From an uncultured Senegalimassilia sp. (GTDB lineage Bacteria > Actinomycetota > Coriobacteriia > Coriobacteriales > Eggerthellaceae), in NCBI RefSeq assembly GCF_934636665.1, contig NZ_CAKUAT010000015.1, positions 1 through 64,000 on the forward strand: a DNA stretch of 64,000 bases. The letters run 5' to 3'. How positions within the stretch are numbered: the stretch's first letter is position 1; the number at the start of each line of letters is the position of its first letter. Positions 1 through 12,751 of this stretch are shown piece by piece. Made by a program: the position numbers and the translations under genes. A model generated the notes under the pieces. The model was given only the letters and a program-made list of their open reading frames with translations. It did not search any database and was not told the DNA's origin.

Positions 1-717
1 AAGCGCTTTCGTGCTTGGCGCAAGATTGAATAATACGCGCCTCCCCGGGCCGTGTCCAGAACTATTTCGCGTTCGGCTTCATCTTCACATTCTGCACACA
101 TATGGGGTCCGGAGGGGTCCGAGGGCGGATTTCGGCCTTCCCTATATATGGATGGCCCACGGCGCCCTAGGCAGGGCACGCTGCACTGCGCATCCGCAAG
201 CCGCGGCGGCGGGAGACGGAGCGCGAGGCACGCGGGCGGGCGCGGGGCGCTGCCCGACATGGCAGCGCTCGCGGCGGCGGGACCCAGGGCGTTGGGCAGC
301 ATGAGGCGGATGCCGGCAAAACGATTTGCCGCTTCACGCTCTGCCTCTCTGCGTTTGCATGGTCTATATATAGACGCGTCGCAGAGCAATCCCCGAACCC
401 TCAGTGCGCACTTATGGCGCATCGGCAGACTGCGGGGCTTTCGAACGGAAAGCGTTAGCCAGGCCATCGCGACATCTCATGGCGGCGAAGGCTAGCGAAT
501 ACGACGCAGGACAGAGGGCCCGGCCCGCTTTCCGCATTCGCGATATGCGTTCTCTTCGACTGCGTCGAGAACGCAAAGGGACATTCGACTGGACACAGCA
601 AGGCTTCACGGATCGGAGCATAGAAGGTTGCGGAGCCCTTTTCGCCTATGCGCACAAAATAAGGGGGCTGGATCAACAAACCCCGATTCCTGCTTTGTTC
701 ACTGCATAGCGGCAACC

Positions 718-797
718 CCCCCCTTGCTCAACTCCCAAGCCGCCTTCCGTTTCCTGAACGCAAGAAACGAGAGGCGGTTCAAATGGAGCAAGGGGGG
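718..797. repeat. Nested inverted repeat / large hairpin
   Basis: The outer arms CCCCCCTTGCTC (718-729) and GAGCAAGGGGGG (786-797) are perfectly complementary. Inside, CCGCCT (740-745) pairs with AGGCGG (772-777) and CGTTTC (748-753) pairs with GAAACG (764-769). Three collinear arms suggest one folded RNA or DNA structure. Neither side carries a long T-run, so a simple intrinsic terminator is not the best reading. Confidence 0.6.
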
Positions 798-1059
798 CGT
801 TTGAATATGACTTGCTTTCGAGGAGCGCCCTTGAGACATTGCTAGGCTGAGCTCTTTCGCTCGCGCTGGATTCGCTTTTTCGGCCGAACAGCGTTCGGTG
901 CCGCGATACTGATATACAGATACACAGAAGAGGTTCGGCTCATGCGACCGCTGCCCTCCCCTTGCGCTTGGTTCTCTTCCTATGCCCGTTTATCGCTGCC
1001 CGAACATGCTTGCTTATCGGCGATCGAGCCACGCCTTCCTTATCTGAACGGCGGACCCC

Positions 1060-1098
1060 TGAAAAAGAAGAGGCCCGCGAGAAGGGGACTCGCGGGCC
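1060..1098 (-). terminator. Minus-strand intrinsic terminator without an evident gene
   Basis: A perfect 10-bp stem (1072-1081 with 1089-1098) has a 7-nt loop and, read on the minus strand, is followed by a T-rich tail (TCTTCTTTTTC). It should end a minus-strand transcript arising between about 1100 and 1500, yet no convincing minus-strand gene lies there. Confidence 0.55.
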
Positions 1099-1528
1099 AT
1101 GGAGGAGATTCGGAAGCAGCGCTAGTGAGGGGGGGTCGCCTGCGCGTTATGGGGATGCGCATGACCGGAGGGGATTGGCCATTCGGCGTTGCGAGCTTCC
1201 GCGGATATGCTATCGATTGTCAACGCTCCATCTCTTTCGTCGTATGAGCGCAAGCCGCAAACAGTTGGCGAAACGGCCTCGGCTGAAACTTGGTTTCGGC
1301 TAAGACCAAGGTGCGGCTTCGCTCTCGACAACATGGATAGTACGCCGGGTCAGGCAGCCGCGCGCCACCCTTTGGTGGTTATTTTTCGACCCGCTGCACG
1401 GTTTTCTTTCCCTACCCGAAAGGGGTGCCTCGGGTATTTCCGCTGGTCAGGTTGTTGTGCTTCTTTTCTTGGAGCGCAAGCTCATTGTTAACCGCGTATG
1501 CTACCATTCCCCTGAGAGAAGGGGAGAA

Positions 1529-2965
1529 ATGAAAACTGCAGCATCAGCGAAACCGGAGTCGAACCTCAAACCGTCGAGCGGCAAGCCGCGCTTTAGCGCC
1601 AAGATGACCGCATTTGCTTCAACGGGCATAGCGTGTCCGCTGGCTTGGGGCTTTTTAATCAACGCATTCGGAGGAGTAAGTCCCTCCGCCCAGCTTCCCT
1701 GGACGTTTTCCTATCTTCTGCTTGCGGTGGCCGTTTTGCTATTCGCCGCCGTTTCGCGCAAAGTGCCGGCGTTTTTCACCTCCCGGACTTCCGCAGCGGT
1801 TGCCGGCGCGCTCGGTACGTTCGGGGCGTTGCTATTAGCGCTTACGCTTACCGCAATCCCCTCTCTTTCGCTCCAATTTGCCGCCATGGCCCTATGCGCA
1901 TGCGTTCTTGGCTGGCTATACCTGCAGTGGGGTACGTTCTACGCGAAGCTCGATTTGCGCCATGCGGTGGTTTACCTGCTGCTGGCTAATATCGGGGGGT
2001 CGACGCTGAAAGCGCTCACGCATTTCGTCCCCGTTGGGGTCCAATGCGTGTTCGCCATGCTGCTACCCGTCGCCTCGGTGTGGATGTGCCGCATCGCACT
2101 CGCCGGCGTGGAAAACGCCGGCGCGGAGAAGATCGTTATCCGCTTCGACTCCCACAACATGCGAGGGCTATGGAAGGTCGCCGTAACCATCGCCGCATTC
2201 AGCTTTGTGACCGCGTTCCTGGTGAGCCGGTTCTCGGGAAACCAATCCCAGGTGCCCGCCATCGACTTTCTGCTCGGGCGTTTGCTGGAAATGGCAATCT
2301 CGGGCATCGTGCTGTTCGTGGTAGTGAAGATGAACAGGCCTTTTAACTTCTCGCAATTGTGGCGTATCGCGCTTTTAGTGCTGGCGCTGGACATGCTCAG
2401 CCAGACCGCGTTCCCCGAGATGACCGTGCTGCGATGCGTGGAAAGCAGCGCTTGGGACCTTATCGTGCTATTCGCTTGGTTGACTTTATCCGACGTGGCA
2501 CAGCATTCGAAGCTTCCCGCCCCGTGGGTTTTCGGCATCGGCTGGGCATGCTACACGGCGCCGTTCGCCATCGGCTCGATGATGTCCCCCACGTATTCAG
2601 GCGGCGAGCATGACGCCTTGATCGTGGTCGCGTTGATGTTCGTGCTGCTGTTAGCGTCCTCGTTTTGCCTGGAAATGCGCGACCAGGACACGAAGTGGCT
2701 GTTTGCGGAATTGCGCGGCGAGCCGGTGAGCGCGCCGGCGGATTACCGAAGCCTCGAGGAGCGCTGCGAGGAGGTTGGCAAGCAGCACAAGCTGACGCCG
2801 CGCGAGCTTGAGATCATGCAACTGCTGTGCAAAGGACGCACGAAGGCATACATCGCCGAGACGCTGTACCTGACCGAGAACACCGTGAAGGGTCACACGA
2901 AGCATATCTACTCGAAGCTAGATGTGCATAGCAAGCAAGAGCTGCTCGACCTGGTTGAACGCTAA
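1529..2965 (+). CDS. LuxR-family membrane-anchored transcriptional regulator
   Basis: A 478-residue protein with a hydrophobic N-terminal two thirds (about ten or more membrane segments) and a C-terminal LuxR/GerE helix-turn-helix at about residues 422-478, from LTPRELEIMQ to the end, including NTVKGHTKHIYSKL. This architecture, a transporter-like sensor fused to a DNA-binding domain, is much expanded in Eggerthellaceae, where ligands are mostly unknown. ATG 1529 is chosen because GAGAAGGGGAGAA lies just upstream; an in-frame ATG at 1457 lacks such a site. The gene stands alone and ends before a strong hairpin at 3029-3070. The target promoters cannot be read from the sequence. Confidence 0.88.
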   Translation: MKTAASAKPESNLKPSSGKPRFSAKMTAFASTGIACPLAWGFLINAFGGVSPSAQLPWTFSYLLLAVAVLLFAAVSRKVPAFFTSRTSAAVAGALGTFGALLLALTLTAIPSLSLQFAAMALCACVLGWLYLQWGTFYAKLDLRHAVVYLLLANIGGSTLKALTHFVPVGVQCVFAMLLPVASVWMCRIALAGVENAGAEKIVIRFDSHNMRGLWKVAVTIAAFSFVTAFLVSRFSGNQSQVPAIDFLLGRLLEMAISGIVLFVVVKMNRPFNFSQLWRIALLVLALDMLSQTAFPEMTVLRCVESSAWDLIVLFAWLTLSDVAQHSKLPAPWVFGIGWACYTAPFAIGSMMSPTYSGGEHDALIVVALMFVLLLASSFCLEMRDQDTKWLFAELRGEPVSAPADYRSLEERCEEVGKQHKLTPRELEIMQLLCKGRTKAYIAETLYLTENTVKGHTKHIYSKLDVHSKQELLDLVER

Positions 2966-3028
2966 ACCCTGCGTCGCCGATGCGGCCGAAGGGCCGATGA
3001 CGAGAAACGACGACCTCGCATACAAACG

Positions 3029-3070
3029 AAGAGCGCCTGCCGATGCGAAACTCGGCAGGCGCTCTTTTTC
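3029..3070. terminator. Intrinsic terminator between the LuxR gene and clpB
   Basis: A 15-bp stem (3029-3043 with 3052-3066) is followed on the plus strand by TTTTTC. It ends the LuxR gene. Because it lies between convergent genes it may also stop clpB transcripts, although the minus-side T-tract is poor. Confidence 0.8.
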
Positions 3071-3129
3071 GTTATGCGCTTGCAGCTGCGCCGCGAAAGC
3101 CGCGACAACCGCAACGCACGGCCGCTTTG

Positions 3130-5829
<2,700 letters not shown>

Positions 5830-5863
5830 GCGAACCTCCTTTGAATCGGTTCAACGCATTTGT

Positions 5864-6262
5864 TTACAAAAGCGAGCTGGGGCGACGGACGACGATCGCC
5901 GTGGGCGACTGCACGAGGGAGTTCACGCTTTCGCGCGTTTCCAGCTCGTGCACGCGATCGGCAAGGCGGCGAACCCGTTTGTGCAGGTCGTCGATTTCCT
6001 GATCGCGATCGACCAGGCGGCCCTGCAGATCGAGGATGCGGATGACCCCGGCGAGGTTGATACCCTCGCCGGTGAGCTCGTTGATAAGGGACAGACGCTC
6101 GATATCCGCCTGCGAGTACATGCGGGTATTGCCGCTAGTACGCTGGGGCGTAACCAGGCCCTTCTGCTCGTACGCTCGAAGGGTTTGAGGGTGCACGCCT
6201 GCCAGTTCGGCTGCCACGCCGATCATATACAGGGGCCGGTTGCGATCGTTCCATTCGGGCAT
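5864..6262 (-). CDS. hspR: MerR-family heat-shock repressor HspR
   Basis: A 132-residue MerR-type winged helix protein. The N-terminal DNA-binding segment includes the motif HPQTLRAYEQKGLVTPQR and GNTRMYSQADIERL, followed by a dimerising helix (LVDRDQEIDDLHKRV). In actinobacteria HspR binds HAIR inverted repeats upstream of dnaK and clpB and uses DnaK as co-repressor. It starts only 2 bp after the dnaJ stop, so translation is probably coupled. A degenerate HAIR-like site lies at 9984-10004 in the operon promoter. Confidence 0.93.
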   Translation of the reverse strand: MPEWNDRNRPLYMIGVAAELAGVHPQTLRAYEQKGLVTPQRTSGNTRMYSQADIERLSLINELTGEGINLAGVIRILDLQGRLVDRDQEIDDLHKRVRRLADRVHELETRESVNSLVQSPTAIVVRRPSSLL

Positions 6263-6264
6263 GC

Positions 6265-7218
6265 TTACCAGCTCCTTACGTCATCGGGCGACGCCTCCAA
6301 GAACGCCTCCATGGCCTTTTGCTGCTGCGGGTTCATGGACTTAGGAACCTGCACCTTGATGGTGATCTTCAGGTTGCCGTTGCCGGAGCCCTTCACCTTC
6401 GGCGCACCTTTACCGCGAACCGACATGACCGTTTGATCCTGGGTTCCGGCAGGCACCTTCACACGCACCTTCGTACCGTCGGGAGCAGGGACGACCACGC
6501 TAGCACCCAATGCGGCCTCTGCCACGTTAACGGGCACATCGATGAGCACATCGGCCCCATCCCGCTTGAAGTACGGGTGTTCCTGGATGCGGGTGGTGAC
6601 CAGCAGGTCGCCAGCCTCGCCACCCGATTCACCAGGTGCGCCCTTGCCGCGGAAGCGCAGACGTCCGCCATCGACGGCGCCTGCAGGGACCTTGACGGTA
6701 AGCGTTTCCGAATCGGAGCGACCGGGCACGCGAACCGTGACGCGCTTCTCCGTGCCGGAAAACGCCTCTTCGAACGTGACGTTCAGCGTGACGTTCATGT
6801 CCTGACCCTTGCGCGGACGCGGCTGGCGACCCGCAAAGCCGCTGGCGCCGGCGCCGTTGAAATCCCAGTTCGAGCCGAACGCGCCCTCGCCGCGGCGGAT
6901 GCTTTCGAGGATATCGGCCCAGCTGCCAAAGCCGCCTGCGCCGGCGCCGCCGAAGATGTCATCGACGTTCACGGACCCGCCGCCCCATCCTCGGGGAATC
7001 TGATTCTCGTTCGCCGTGCCGTACTGATCGTACAGTTTTCGTTTCTTATCGTCTGACAAGACCTCGTAGGCTTCGTTGATCTCCTTGAACTTGGCCTCGC
7101 TGCCGCCCGCATCGGGATGATGCTTGCGTGCTAGCTTTCGGAACGCCTTCTTGATCTCGTCGGTGGTCGCCGTGCGCGGAACGCCCAGCGTTTTGTAGTA
7201 ATCCGGAGTAGCCGGCAT
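6265..7218 (-). CDS. dnaJ: DnaJ-family co-chaperone (CbpA-like, no zinc domain)
   Basis: A 317-residue Hsp40. It has an N-terminal J-domain with the HPD motif (KHHPDAGG), a Gly/Phe-rich linker (GGAGAGGFGSWADIL) and C-terminal substrate-binding domains. The four CxxCxGxG zinc repeats of type-I DnaJ are absent, so it is a type-II or CbpA-like protein. It stimulates DnaK ATPase activity and delivers substrates. ATG 7218 is preferred because GGAAGG lies 8 bp upstream; a GTG at 7227 is an alternative that adds three residues. It sits between grpE and hspR in the heat-shock operon. Confidence 0.93.
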   Translation of the reverse strand: MPATPDYYKTLGVPRTATTDEIKKAFRKLARKHHPDAGGSEAKFKEINEAYEVLSDDKKRKLYDQYGTANENQIPRGWGGGSVNVDDIFGGAGAGGFGSWADILESIRRGEGAFGSNWDFNGAGASGFAGRQPRPRKGQDMNVTLNVTFEEAFSGTEKRVTVRVPGRSDSETLTVKVPAGAVDGGRLRFRGKGAPGESGGEAGDLLVTTRIQEHPYFKRDGADVLIDVPVNVAEAALGASVVVPAPDGTKVRVKVPAGTQDQTVMSVRGKGAPKVKGSGNGNLKITIKVQVPKSMNPQQQKAMEAFLEASPDDVRSW

Positions 7219-7285
7219 GCGCTCCACCTTCCTTTCTTAAGTAAGCACGAGGGCGGACCATACCGCCCGCCCTCGCAAAAGCTAT

Positions 7286-7978
7286 CTATTCGTCTTCGCT
7301 CTCGGGCTTCGGCCTTTTCGGACCGCCCGTGGTGACGGTGACCATTGCGGCTCGGAGAACCTTCGTCCCCATCTTGTAGCCCTTCTGGTACACCTCATGC
7401 ACCGTCTCATCCGGCACGGATGCATCGTCGACCGTGGCGACCGCCTGACACTCAAGCGCATCGAAAGCCTGGCCAGCAGGGTCGATGACCTGCACGCCGC
7501 CGGTTTCCAGCACGTTCACGAACTTGCTGTGCACAGCCTTCACGCCGTCGATCAAACCGGCCTCGCCGTTCTTCTCAGCATAGTCGATGGTGCGCTCGAA
7601 ATCGTCGATGACGGGCAGCAGCTTCTCGACCAGCTTCTCACCGGCGCGCAGGCGCTCCTGCTCGCGCTGCTCTGCCGTACGACGACGATACGTGTCCCAT
7701 TCGGCATGCAAGCGCAGATACTTGTCCTGCCAGTCCTTCGCCTCGGCCTGGGCCTTCTCCACCAGCTCGTCGTTGGTGGGAGCCTCTTCGGCCTGAGCCT
7801 CGAGCACTTCCTCGGCCTCCGCGACCGCATCGGATGCGACATCGGCTGCCTCGGGGGCGGCACCGCCCTGCTGGGCGGCGCCTTCCTGCTTCACGTCGGA
7901 CGCTTCGTCCTGGATGGGAATCTGGGTGCCCTGATCCTGCGTTGCGCGCTCAGGCTCGGGCGTGCTCTGCATCGTCAT
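7286..7978 (-). CDS. grpE: Nucleotide exchange factor GrpE
   Basis: A 230-residue DnaK cofactor that promotes ADP release. The first 70 residues are acidic, Ala/Gln/Glu-rich and probably disordered. They are followed by the long GrpE coiled coil (about residues 75-140, with DWQDKYLRLHAEWDTYRRR) and the C-terminal beta domain with GVQVIDPAGQAFDALECQAV. A basic-acidic tail ends the protein. The gene begins 5 bp downstream of the dnaK stop, consistent with one operon and balanced expression of the DnaK-GrpE-DnaJ team. Confidence 0.95.
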   Translation of the reverse strand: MTMQSTPEPERATQDQGTQIPIQDEASDVKQEGAAQQGGAAPEAADVASDAVAEAEEVLEAQAEEAPTNDELVEKAQAEAKDWQDKYLRLHAEWDTYRRRTAEQREQERLRAGEKLVEKLLPVIDDFERTIDYAEKNGEAGLIDGVKAVHSKFVNVLETGGVQVIDPAGQAFDALECQAVATVDDASVPDETVHEVYQKGYKMGTKVLRAAMVTVTTGGPKRPKPESEDE

Positions 7979-7983
7979 GGCGC

Positions 7984-9885
<1,902 letters not shown>

Positions 9886-9974
9886 ATGATTGCTTCCTCT
9901 CACTTGGAGTTATGTAACCGAAATCAGGTACTGCGGCTAGGCTCTAAGGGCTTAGCCTTTTTCCAACGATTCGT

Positions 9975-10003
9975 ACTATAAAATCTAAGTCTATGCGTGT
10001 CAA
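9975..10003 (-). promoter_or_regulatory. Vegetative (sigma-70-type) promoter of the dnaK operon
   Basis: On the minus strand a perfect -35 TTGACA (10003-9998) is followed after exactly 17 bp by -10 TATAGT (9980-9975). Transcription should start near 9968, giving a leader of about 80 nt before dnaK. This fits HspR-type control, in which a housekeeping promoter is repressed rather than driven by an alternative sigma factor. Confidence 0.8.
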
Positions 10004-10004
10004 G
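9984..10004. promoter_or_regulatory. Candidate HspR (HAIR-like) operator
   Basis: TCTAAGT-N7-TGTCAAG has the 7-bp spacing of the HAIR consensus CTTGAGT-N7-ACTCAAG and matches 9 of 14 positions by eye. It covers the -35 box and the spacer of the dnaK promoter, a position that would block RNA polymerase. The match is degenerate, so this is an inference from spacing, position and the presence of hspR. Confidence 0.4.
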
Positions 10005-10351
10005 TTATTTACGAATTATAACGTTACGTTTTGTCAACACCAAAATGTCAGATAGGTTGACATTTCTCTATCAAGCTTTTGAGCTGGGGAAACAATGCTC
10101 TATTCCGGCAAACGACACCCATACTGGCACCGAATCACGGCTCAACTGGGAATGTGATGCGACTTGTCAGATCTCGGTCACCATGCAATAGGTCCCCGAA
10201 AGGCGTTGGACTTAAGACTCCCTCGCCCGCTCAAACGCTGGCGCTGGCGATGCTCTCCCATCTTCGCAGCACACGCTTCGGCCGTCGCGCGCAGATGATC
10301 GAAAGTCCGCCTTACAACCCGGCTCTGCCCTGATGACGAACCCCCATACGC

Positions 10352-10389
10352 AACGAGGCCCTTGCCTATATATAGGCAAGGGCCTCGTT
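10352..10389. repeat. Perfect 38-bp palindrome with TATATATA centre
   Basis: The arm AACGAGGCCCTTGCCTATA is exactly complementary to the following TATAGGCAAGGGCCTCGTT. It lies 22 bp beyond the ferredoxin stop codon. It could work as a terminator hairpin, but neither side has a T-run, and a perfect palindrome with an AT centre may instead be a protein-binding site or a cruciform. Confidence 0.7.
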
Positions 10390-10410
10390 CGATGCGTTCA
10401 ACGACAGAGG

Positions 10411-10599
10411 TTACTCTTCGACGACCTCGGGGATGGCGCCCATGGGGCACTCCTCGACGCAGTCACCGCAAGCGATGCAGTTCTCCTCGTTCACGGCCTC
10501 GACAACGCCACCGTTGACCTCCAGGACCTCCTGCGGGCAGGCGTCAACGCAAATGCCGCAGCCGATGCACTCGTCAGCCACAATAACCGGATGTGCCAT
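10411..10599 (-). CDS. 2[4Fe-4S] ferredoxin
   Basis: A 62-residue bacterial ferredoxin with two CxxCxxCxxxCP clusters: CIGCGICVDACP and CIACGDCVEECP. It should bind two low-potential [4Fe-4S] centres and shuttle electrons in the cytosol, for instance between oxidoreductases and hydrogenase. AAGGAG lies 5 bp before the ATG. The gene appears monocistronic, downstream of hypE on the same strand but separated from it by a terminator. Its specific partner cannot be deduced. Confidence 0.93.
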   Translation of the reverse strand: MAHPVIVADECIGCGICVDACPQEVLEVNGGVVEAVNEENCIACGDCVEECPMGAIPEVVEE

Positions 10600-10803
10600 G
10601 GTAACTCCTTCTCGTCTATAAGCCCCGGCGAAATGCTACCGGGTCATACCCCAATTAAGCAATGCAGGCACAATACCACTACTGCCGATGATTGCAATAC
10701 GAATCAGGAAAATACCCGGGGAGCGGTTACGACGACGCTTTCTCAACAACGTTTCACCCACACCGCGACCATCTTGGCGCCGAAATCCGCCACCCGAACA
10801 CGC

Positions 10804-10836
10804 AAAAAGCCCCGCTTCCCATAGGGGAAACGGGGC
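10804..10836 (-). terminator. Terminator of hypE
   Basis: Read on the minus strand, GGCCCCGTTTCCCC pairs with GGGAAGCGGGGC across a short loop and is followed by TTTTTGC. It lies about 30 bp after the hypE stop codon. Confidence 0.75.
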
Positions 10837-10865
10837 CAAGCCGACCGGTTTTCGCCGCGACGCGT

Positions 10866-11888
10866 CTAGCAGATGCGCGGCAGCTGCTCGCCCACCAGCA
10901 TATCCAGGATGCGCGTGCCGCCGAAGGCCGTGCGCAGGAAGACCTTCGAGCCGCGCTCGGGCTGCGCCTCGGACACTTCGCCGATGATTGCGGCATCGGC
11001 GCCGTACTTGTTCGCGCGCATGGCCGCAAGCGCCGCGTCGGCGTCCTCGGGGGCGACGACGCACACCATCTTGCCCTCGTTGGCCACCTGCAGCACATCG
11101 TAGCCGAGCATGTCGCACGCGCCCTGCACGGCGGGCTTCACGGGAACGGCGTCCTCCTCCACCGTGATGTCGGTGCCGGATTGCGACGCCAGCTCGTTGA
11201 GCGTGGAGGCAAGGCCGCCGCGCGTGGGGTCGCGGAAGCAGCGCGTGCCCGGCGCCGCCGCCAGCACCTCGGCGATGAGGTGGTTCAGGGGCGCAGCGTC
11301 GCTTTGCAGATCCGCCTTGAACGACAGCGACTCGCGGCAGCTCATGATGGTGATGCCGTGGTCGCCCAACGTGCCGCTGACCAGCACCTTATCGCCCGGC
11401 TTGCATTGCGCGCCGCCCAGGTTCACGCCTTCGCGCAGCGTACCAATGCCCGCGGTGTTGATGTACACGCCGTCGCCGTGGCCGCGGTTGACTACCTTGG
11501 TGTCGCCCGTGACCAGGTGCACGCCGGCTTCCTTCGCCACTTCGGCCATGCTGGTGCAAATGCGTTTGAGATCCTCGATGGGAAAGCCCTCTTCCAGCAC
11601 GAAACCGCAGCTCAGATAGCGCGGGGTGGCGCCGCTGGTGGCGACGTCGTTCACCGTGCCGCACACGGCCAAACGGCCGATATCGCCGCCCGGGAAGAAA
11701 TGCGGCGTGACCACGAAGCTGTCCGTGGAAAACGCCAGGCGCTCGCCTTGCGCCGGCGCGGGCAACACCGCCGCATCATCGCCGCGCAAAAGCTCTTCCC
11801 CTGCATAGGCGGCGAAGAACACCTCGTCGATGATGCGTTTCATCATGGTGCCGCCGCTGCCATGGCCGAGCATGACCGTAGTATCCAT
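10866..11888 (-). CDS. hypE: [NiFe]-hydrogenase maturation factor HypE
   Basis: A 340-residue PurM/AIR-synthase-like enzyme that dehydrates the HypF-derived thiocarboxamide on its own C-terminal cysteine to thiocyanate, the source of the CN ligands on the hydrogenase iron. The N-terminus MLGHGSGGTMM, the ATP-binding part (RGDDAAVLPAP, STDSFVV) and the invariant C-terminal PRIC are all visible. ATG 11888 is chosen because AAGGAG lies 7 bp upstream; extending further would run into nikR. It forms a minus-strand operon behind a small gene and nikR. HypF, HypC and HypD are encoded separately at 34375-38374. Confidence 0.95.
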   Translation of the reverse strand: MDTTVMLGHGSGGTMMKRIIDEVFFAAYAGEELLRGDDAAVLPAPAQGERLAFSTDSFVVTPHFFPGGDIGRLAVCGTVNDVATSGATPRYLSCGFVLEEGFPIEDLKRICTSMAEVAKEAGVHLVTGDTKVVNRGHGDGVYINTAGIGTLREGVNLGGAQCKPGDKVLVSGTLGDHGITIMSCRESLSFKADLQSDAAPLNHLIAEVLAAAPGTRCFRDPTRGGLASTLNELASQSGTDITVEEDAVPVKPAVQGACDMLGYDVLQVANEGKMVCVVAPEDADAALAAMRANKYGADAAIIGEVSEAQPERGSKVFLRTAFGGTRILDMLVGEQLPRIC

Positions 11889-11950
11889 TGCATTGCTCCT
11901 TATATATGTGAACGGCCGCACGGCGTTCGATCCGCACGGCCGACGATCGC

Positions 11951-12382
11951 TTAATCGTGTTCGTGGTGATGCTCGGCGACGGTGAGCACGAGCTTGCCGT
12001 TTTGCACGCCCTTGGTCCCGAGGATGAGGTTCGCGATGCTCTGGACCAGCTCCGTATGACCACGCAACACGATGACCTCCAAGCACATGTGCTCATCAAG
12101 ATGCACATGCATGGACGACACGATGTTGCCGAAGTACTCGTGCTGGATGGCATGCAGCTTTTCCTGCAGATCGTTTGCGTGGTGGTCGAACACGATGGTC
12201 AACGACCCCGCAACCTCGACGCCGGGCATCGCGCACTCGTCCTCGACCAGCGCATCGCGGACCAGGTCTCGCACCACTTCGCTGCGGTTCTTCGCCAGCC
12301 CCCGTCGCGACACCAGGCGATCGAAGCTCACCAGCAGGTCCTCGGGCATGGCGACCGAGAACCGCATCAGGTCGTTCGCCAT
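11951..12382 (-). CDS. nikR: Nickel-responsive repressor NikR
   Basis: A 143-residue ribbon-helix-helix/ACT-domain regulator. The N-terminal DNA-binding part is MRFSVAMPEDLLVSFDRLV with SEVVRDLVRDAL. The ACT-like domain holds the high-affinity square-planar nickel ligands His81, His92, His94 and Cys100 (motif SMHVHLDEHMCLEV). The C-terminus is His-rich (AEHHHEHD). NikR represses nickel uptake genes when nickel is plentiful. Its place between a small unknown gene and hypE suggests autoregulation of a nickel-maturation operon. A GTAT-N9-ATAC dyad at 12705-12721 is a candidate operator. Confidence 0.93.
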   Translation of the reverse strand: MANDLMRFSVAMPEDLLVSFDRLVSRRGLAKNRSEVVRDLVRDALVEDECAMPGVEVAGSLTIVFDHHANDLQEKLHAIQHEYFGNIVSSMHVHLDEHMCLEVIVLRGHTELVQSIANLILGTKGVQNGKLVLTVAEHHHEHD

Positions 12383-12388
12383 ACCGGG

Positions 12389-12643
12389 CTACACCAGCTC
12401 CACCGTAACGCCGCCAGCGGCCTCGGCGTCGTCTTCCAGCGCGTCCTTCGCCTCGTCGAGCAGCGCGCGCACGTCGTCGATGAGCGCCTGCGCCTCGTGC
12501 AGCTTCTTGGAGACGGTCTCGTAGCCGGCGTCGCCCGCCTTGTGGCCCAGCGTGTGGGCCCAACGGCGCTCGAGCTTCAAATGGTCGTCGATCTGCTCGA
12601 TCATCATCTCGAACTGACCGGTGTTAATGCCGTTAGTGCACAT
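12389..12643 (-). CDS. Small helical protein of the nikR-hypE operon, unknown function
   Basis: An 84-residue protein that reads as two or three amphipathic helices with an acidic C-terminus (LLDEAKDALEDDAEA). No cysteine motif, signal peptide or membrane segment is present, and I do not recognise a family. The ribosome binding site AAAGGAGG is strong. It is the first gene of the operon orf-nikR-hypE and ends 6 bp before nikR, so a role in nickel handling or hydrogenase maturation is possible, by context only. Confidence 0.75.
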   Translation of the reverse strand: MCTNGINTGQFEMMIEQIDDHLKLERRWAHTLGHKAGDAGYETVSKKLHEAQALIDDVRALLDEAKDALEDDAEAAGGVTVELV

Positions 12644-12693
12644 AACATCCTCCTTTGTTTCCGCGACGATGGCCTCGCGCCGTTCGCGGCTAC

Positions 12694-12743
12694 TTGCGTT
12701 CTTGGTATGATTCGGTTATACGGCGAACGCGTTTCAAGGGCAA
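12694..12743. promoter_or_regulatory. Overlapping divergent promoters with NikR-like dyad
   Basis: Plus strand: TTGCGT (12694-12699), 17-bp spacer, TATACG (12717-12722). Minus strand: TTGCCC (12743-12738), 17-bp spacer, TATAAC (12720-12715). The two -10 boxes overlap. The dyad GTAT-N9-ATAC (12705-12721) covers both and is a candidate site for NikR. Confidence 0.45.
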
Positions 12744-12751
12744 GAGCGGGT

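Larger units (their letters stand above)
1..1528. other. Long non-coding region with hairpins
   Basis: No open frame here has a credible ribosome binding site together with a recognisable protein pattern. The region holds a nested inverted repeat at 718-797, a minus-strand terminator-like hairpin at 1060-1098, two weak plus-strand hairpins near 1365-1386 and 1411-1440, and TATATATA-type palindromes near 141-151 and 362-375. A 1.5 kb gap is large for this gene-dense window. It may hold small RNAs or decayed genes, but I recognise none. Confidence 0.6.
9886..10410. other. Heat-shock promoter region and downstream spacer
   Basis: The region upstream of dnaK to the ferredoxin stop carries no convincing gene. 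It holds the dnaK promoter, a HAIR-like site, an inverted repeat TGTCAAC-N17-GTTGACA (10032-10062) upstream of the promoter, and the perfect 38-bp palindrome at 10352-10389. Confidence 0.6.

Noticed and set aside
1122..1334. 70-codon minus-strand frame upstream of the 1060-1098 terminator
   Set aside because: Position fits the terminator, but there is no ribosome binding site and no protein-like pattern, so a non-coding RNA is as likely.
11957..12751. Long N-terminal extension of the 154-aa gene at 12752
   Set aside because: The extension runs antisense through nikR and the small gene. The coding-like part begins only at GTG 12752 or ATG 12764.
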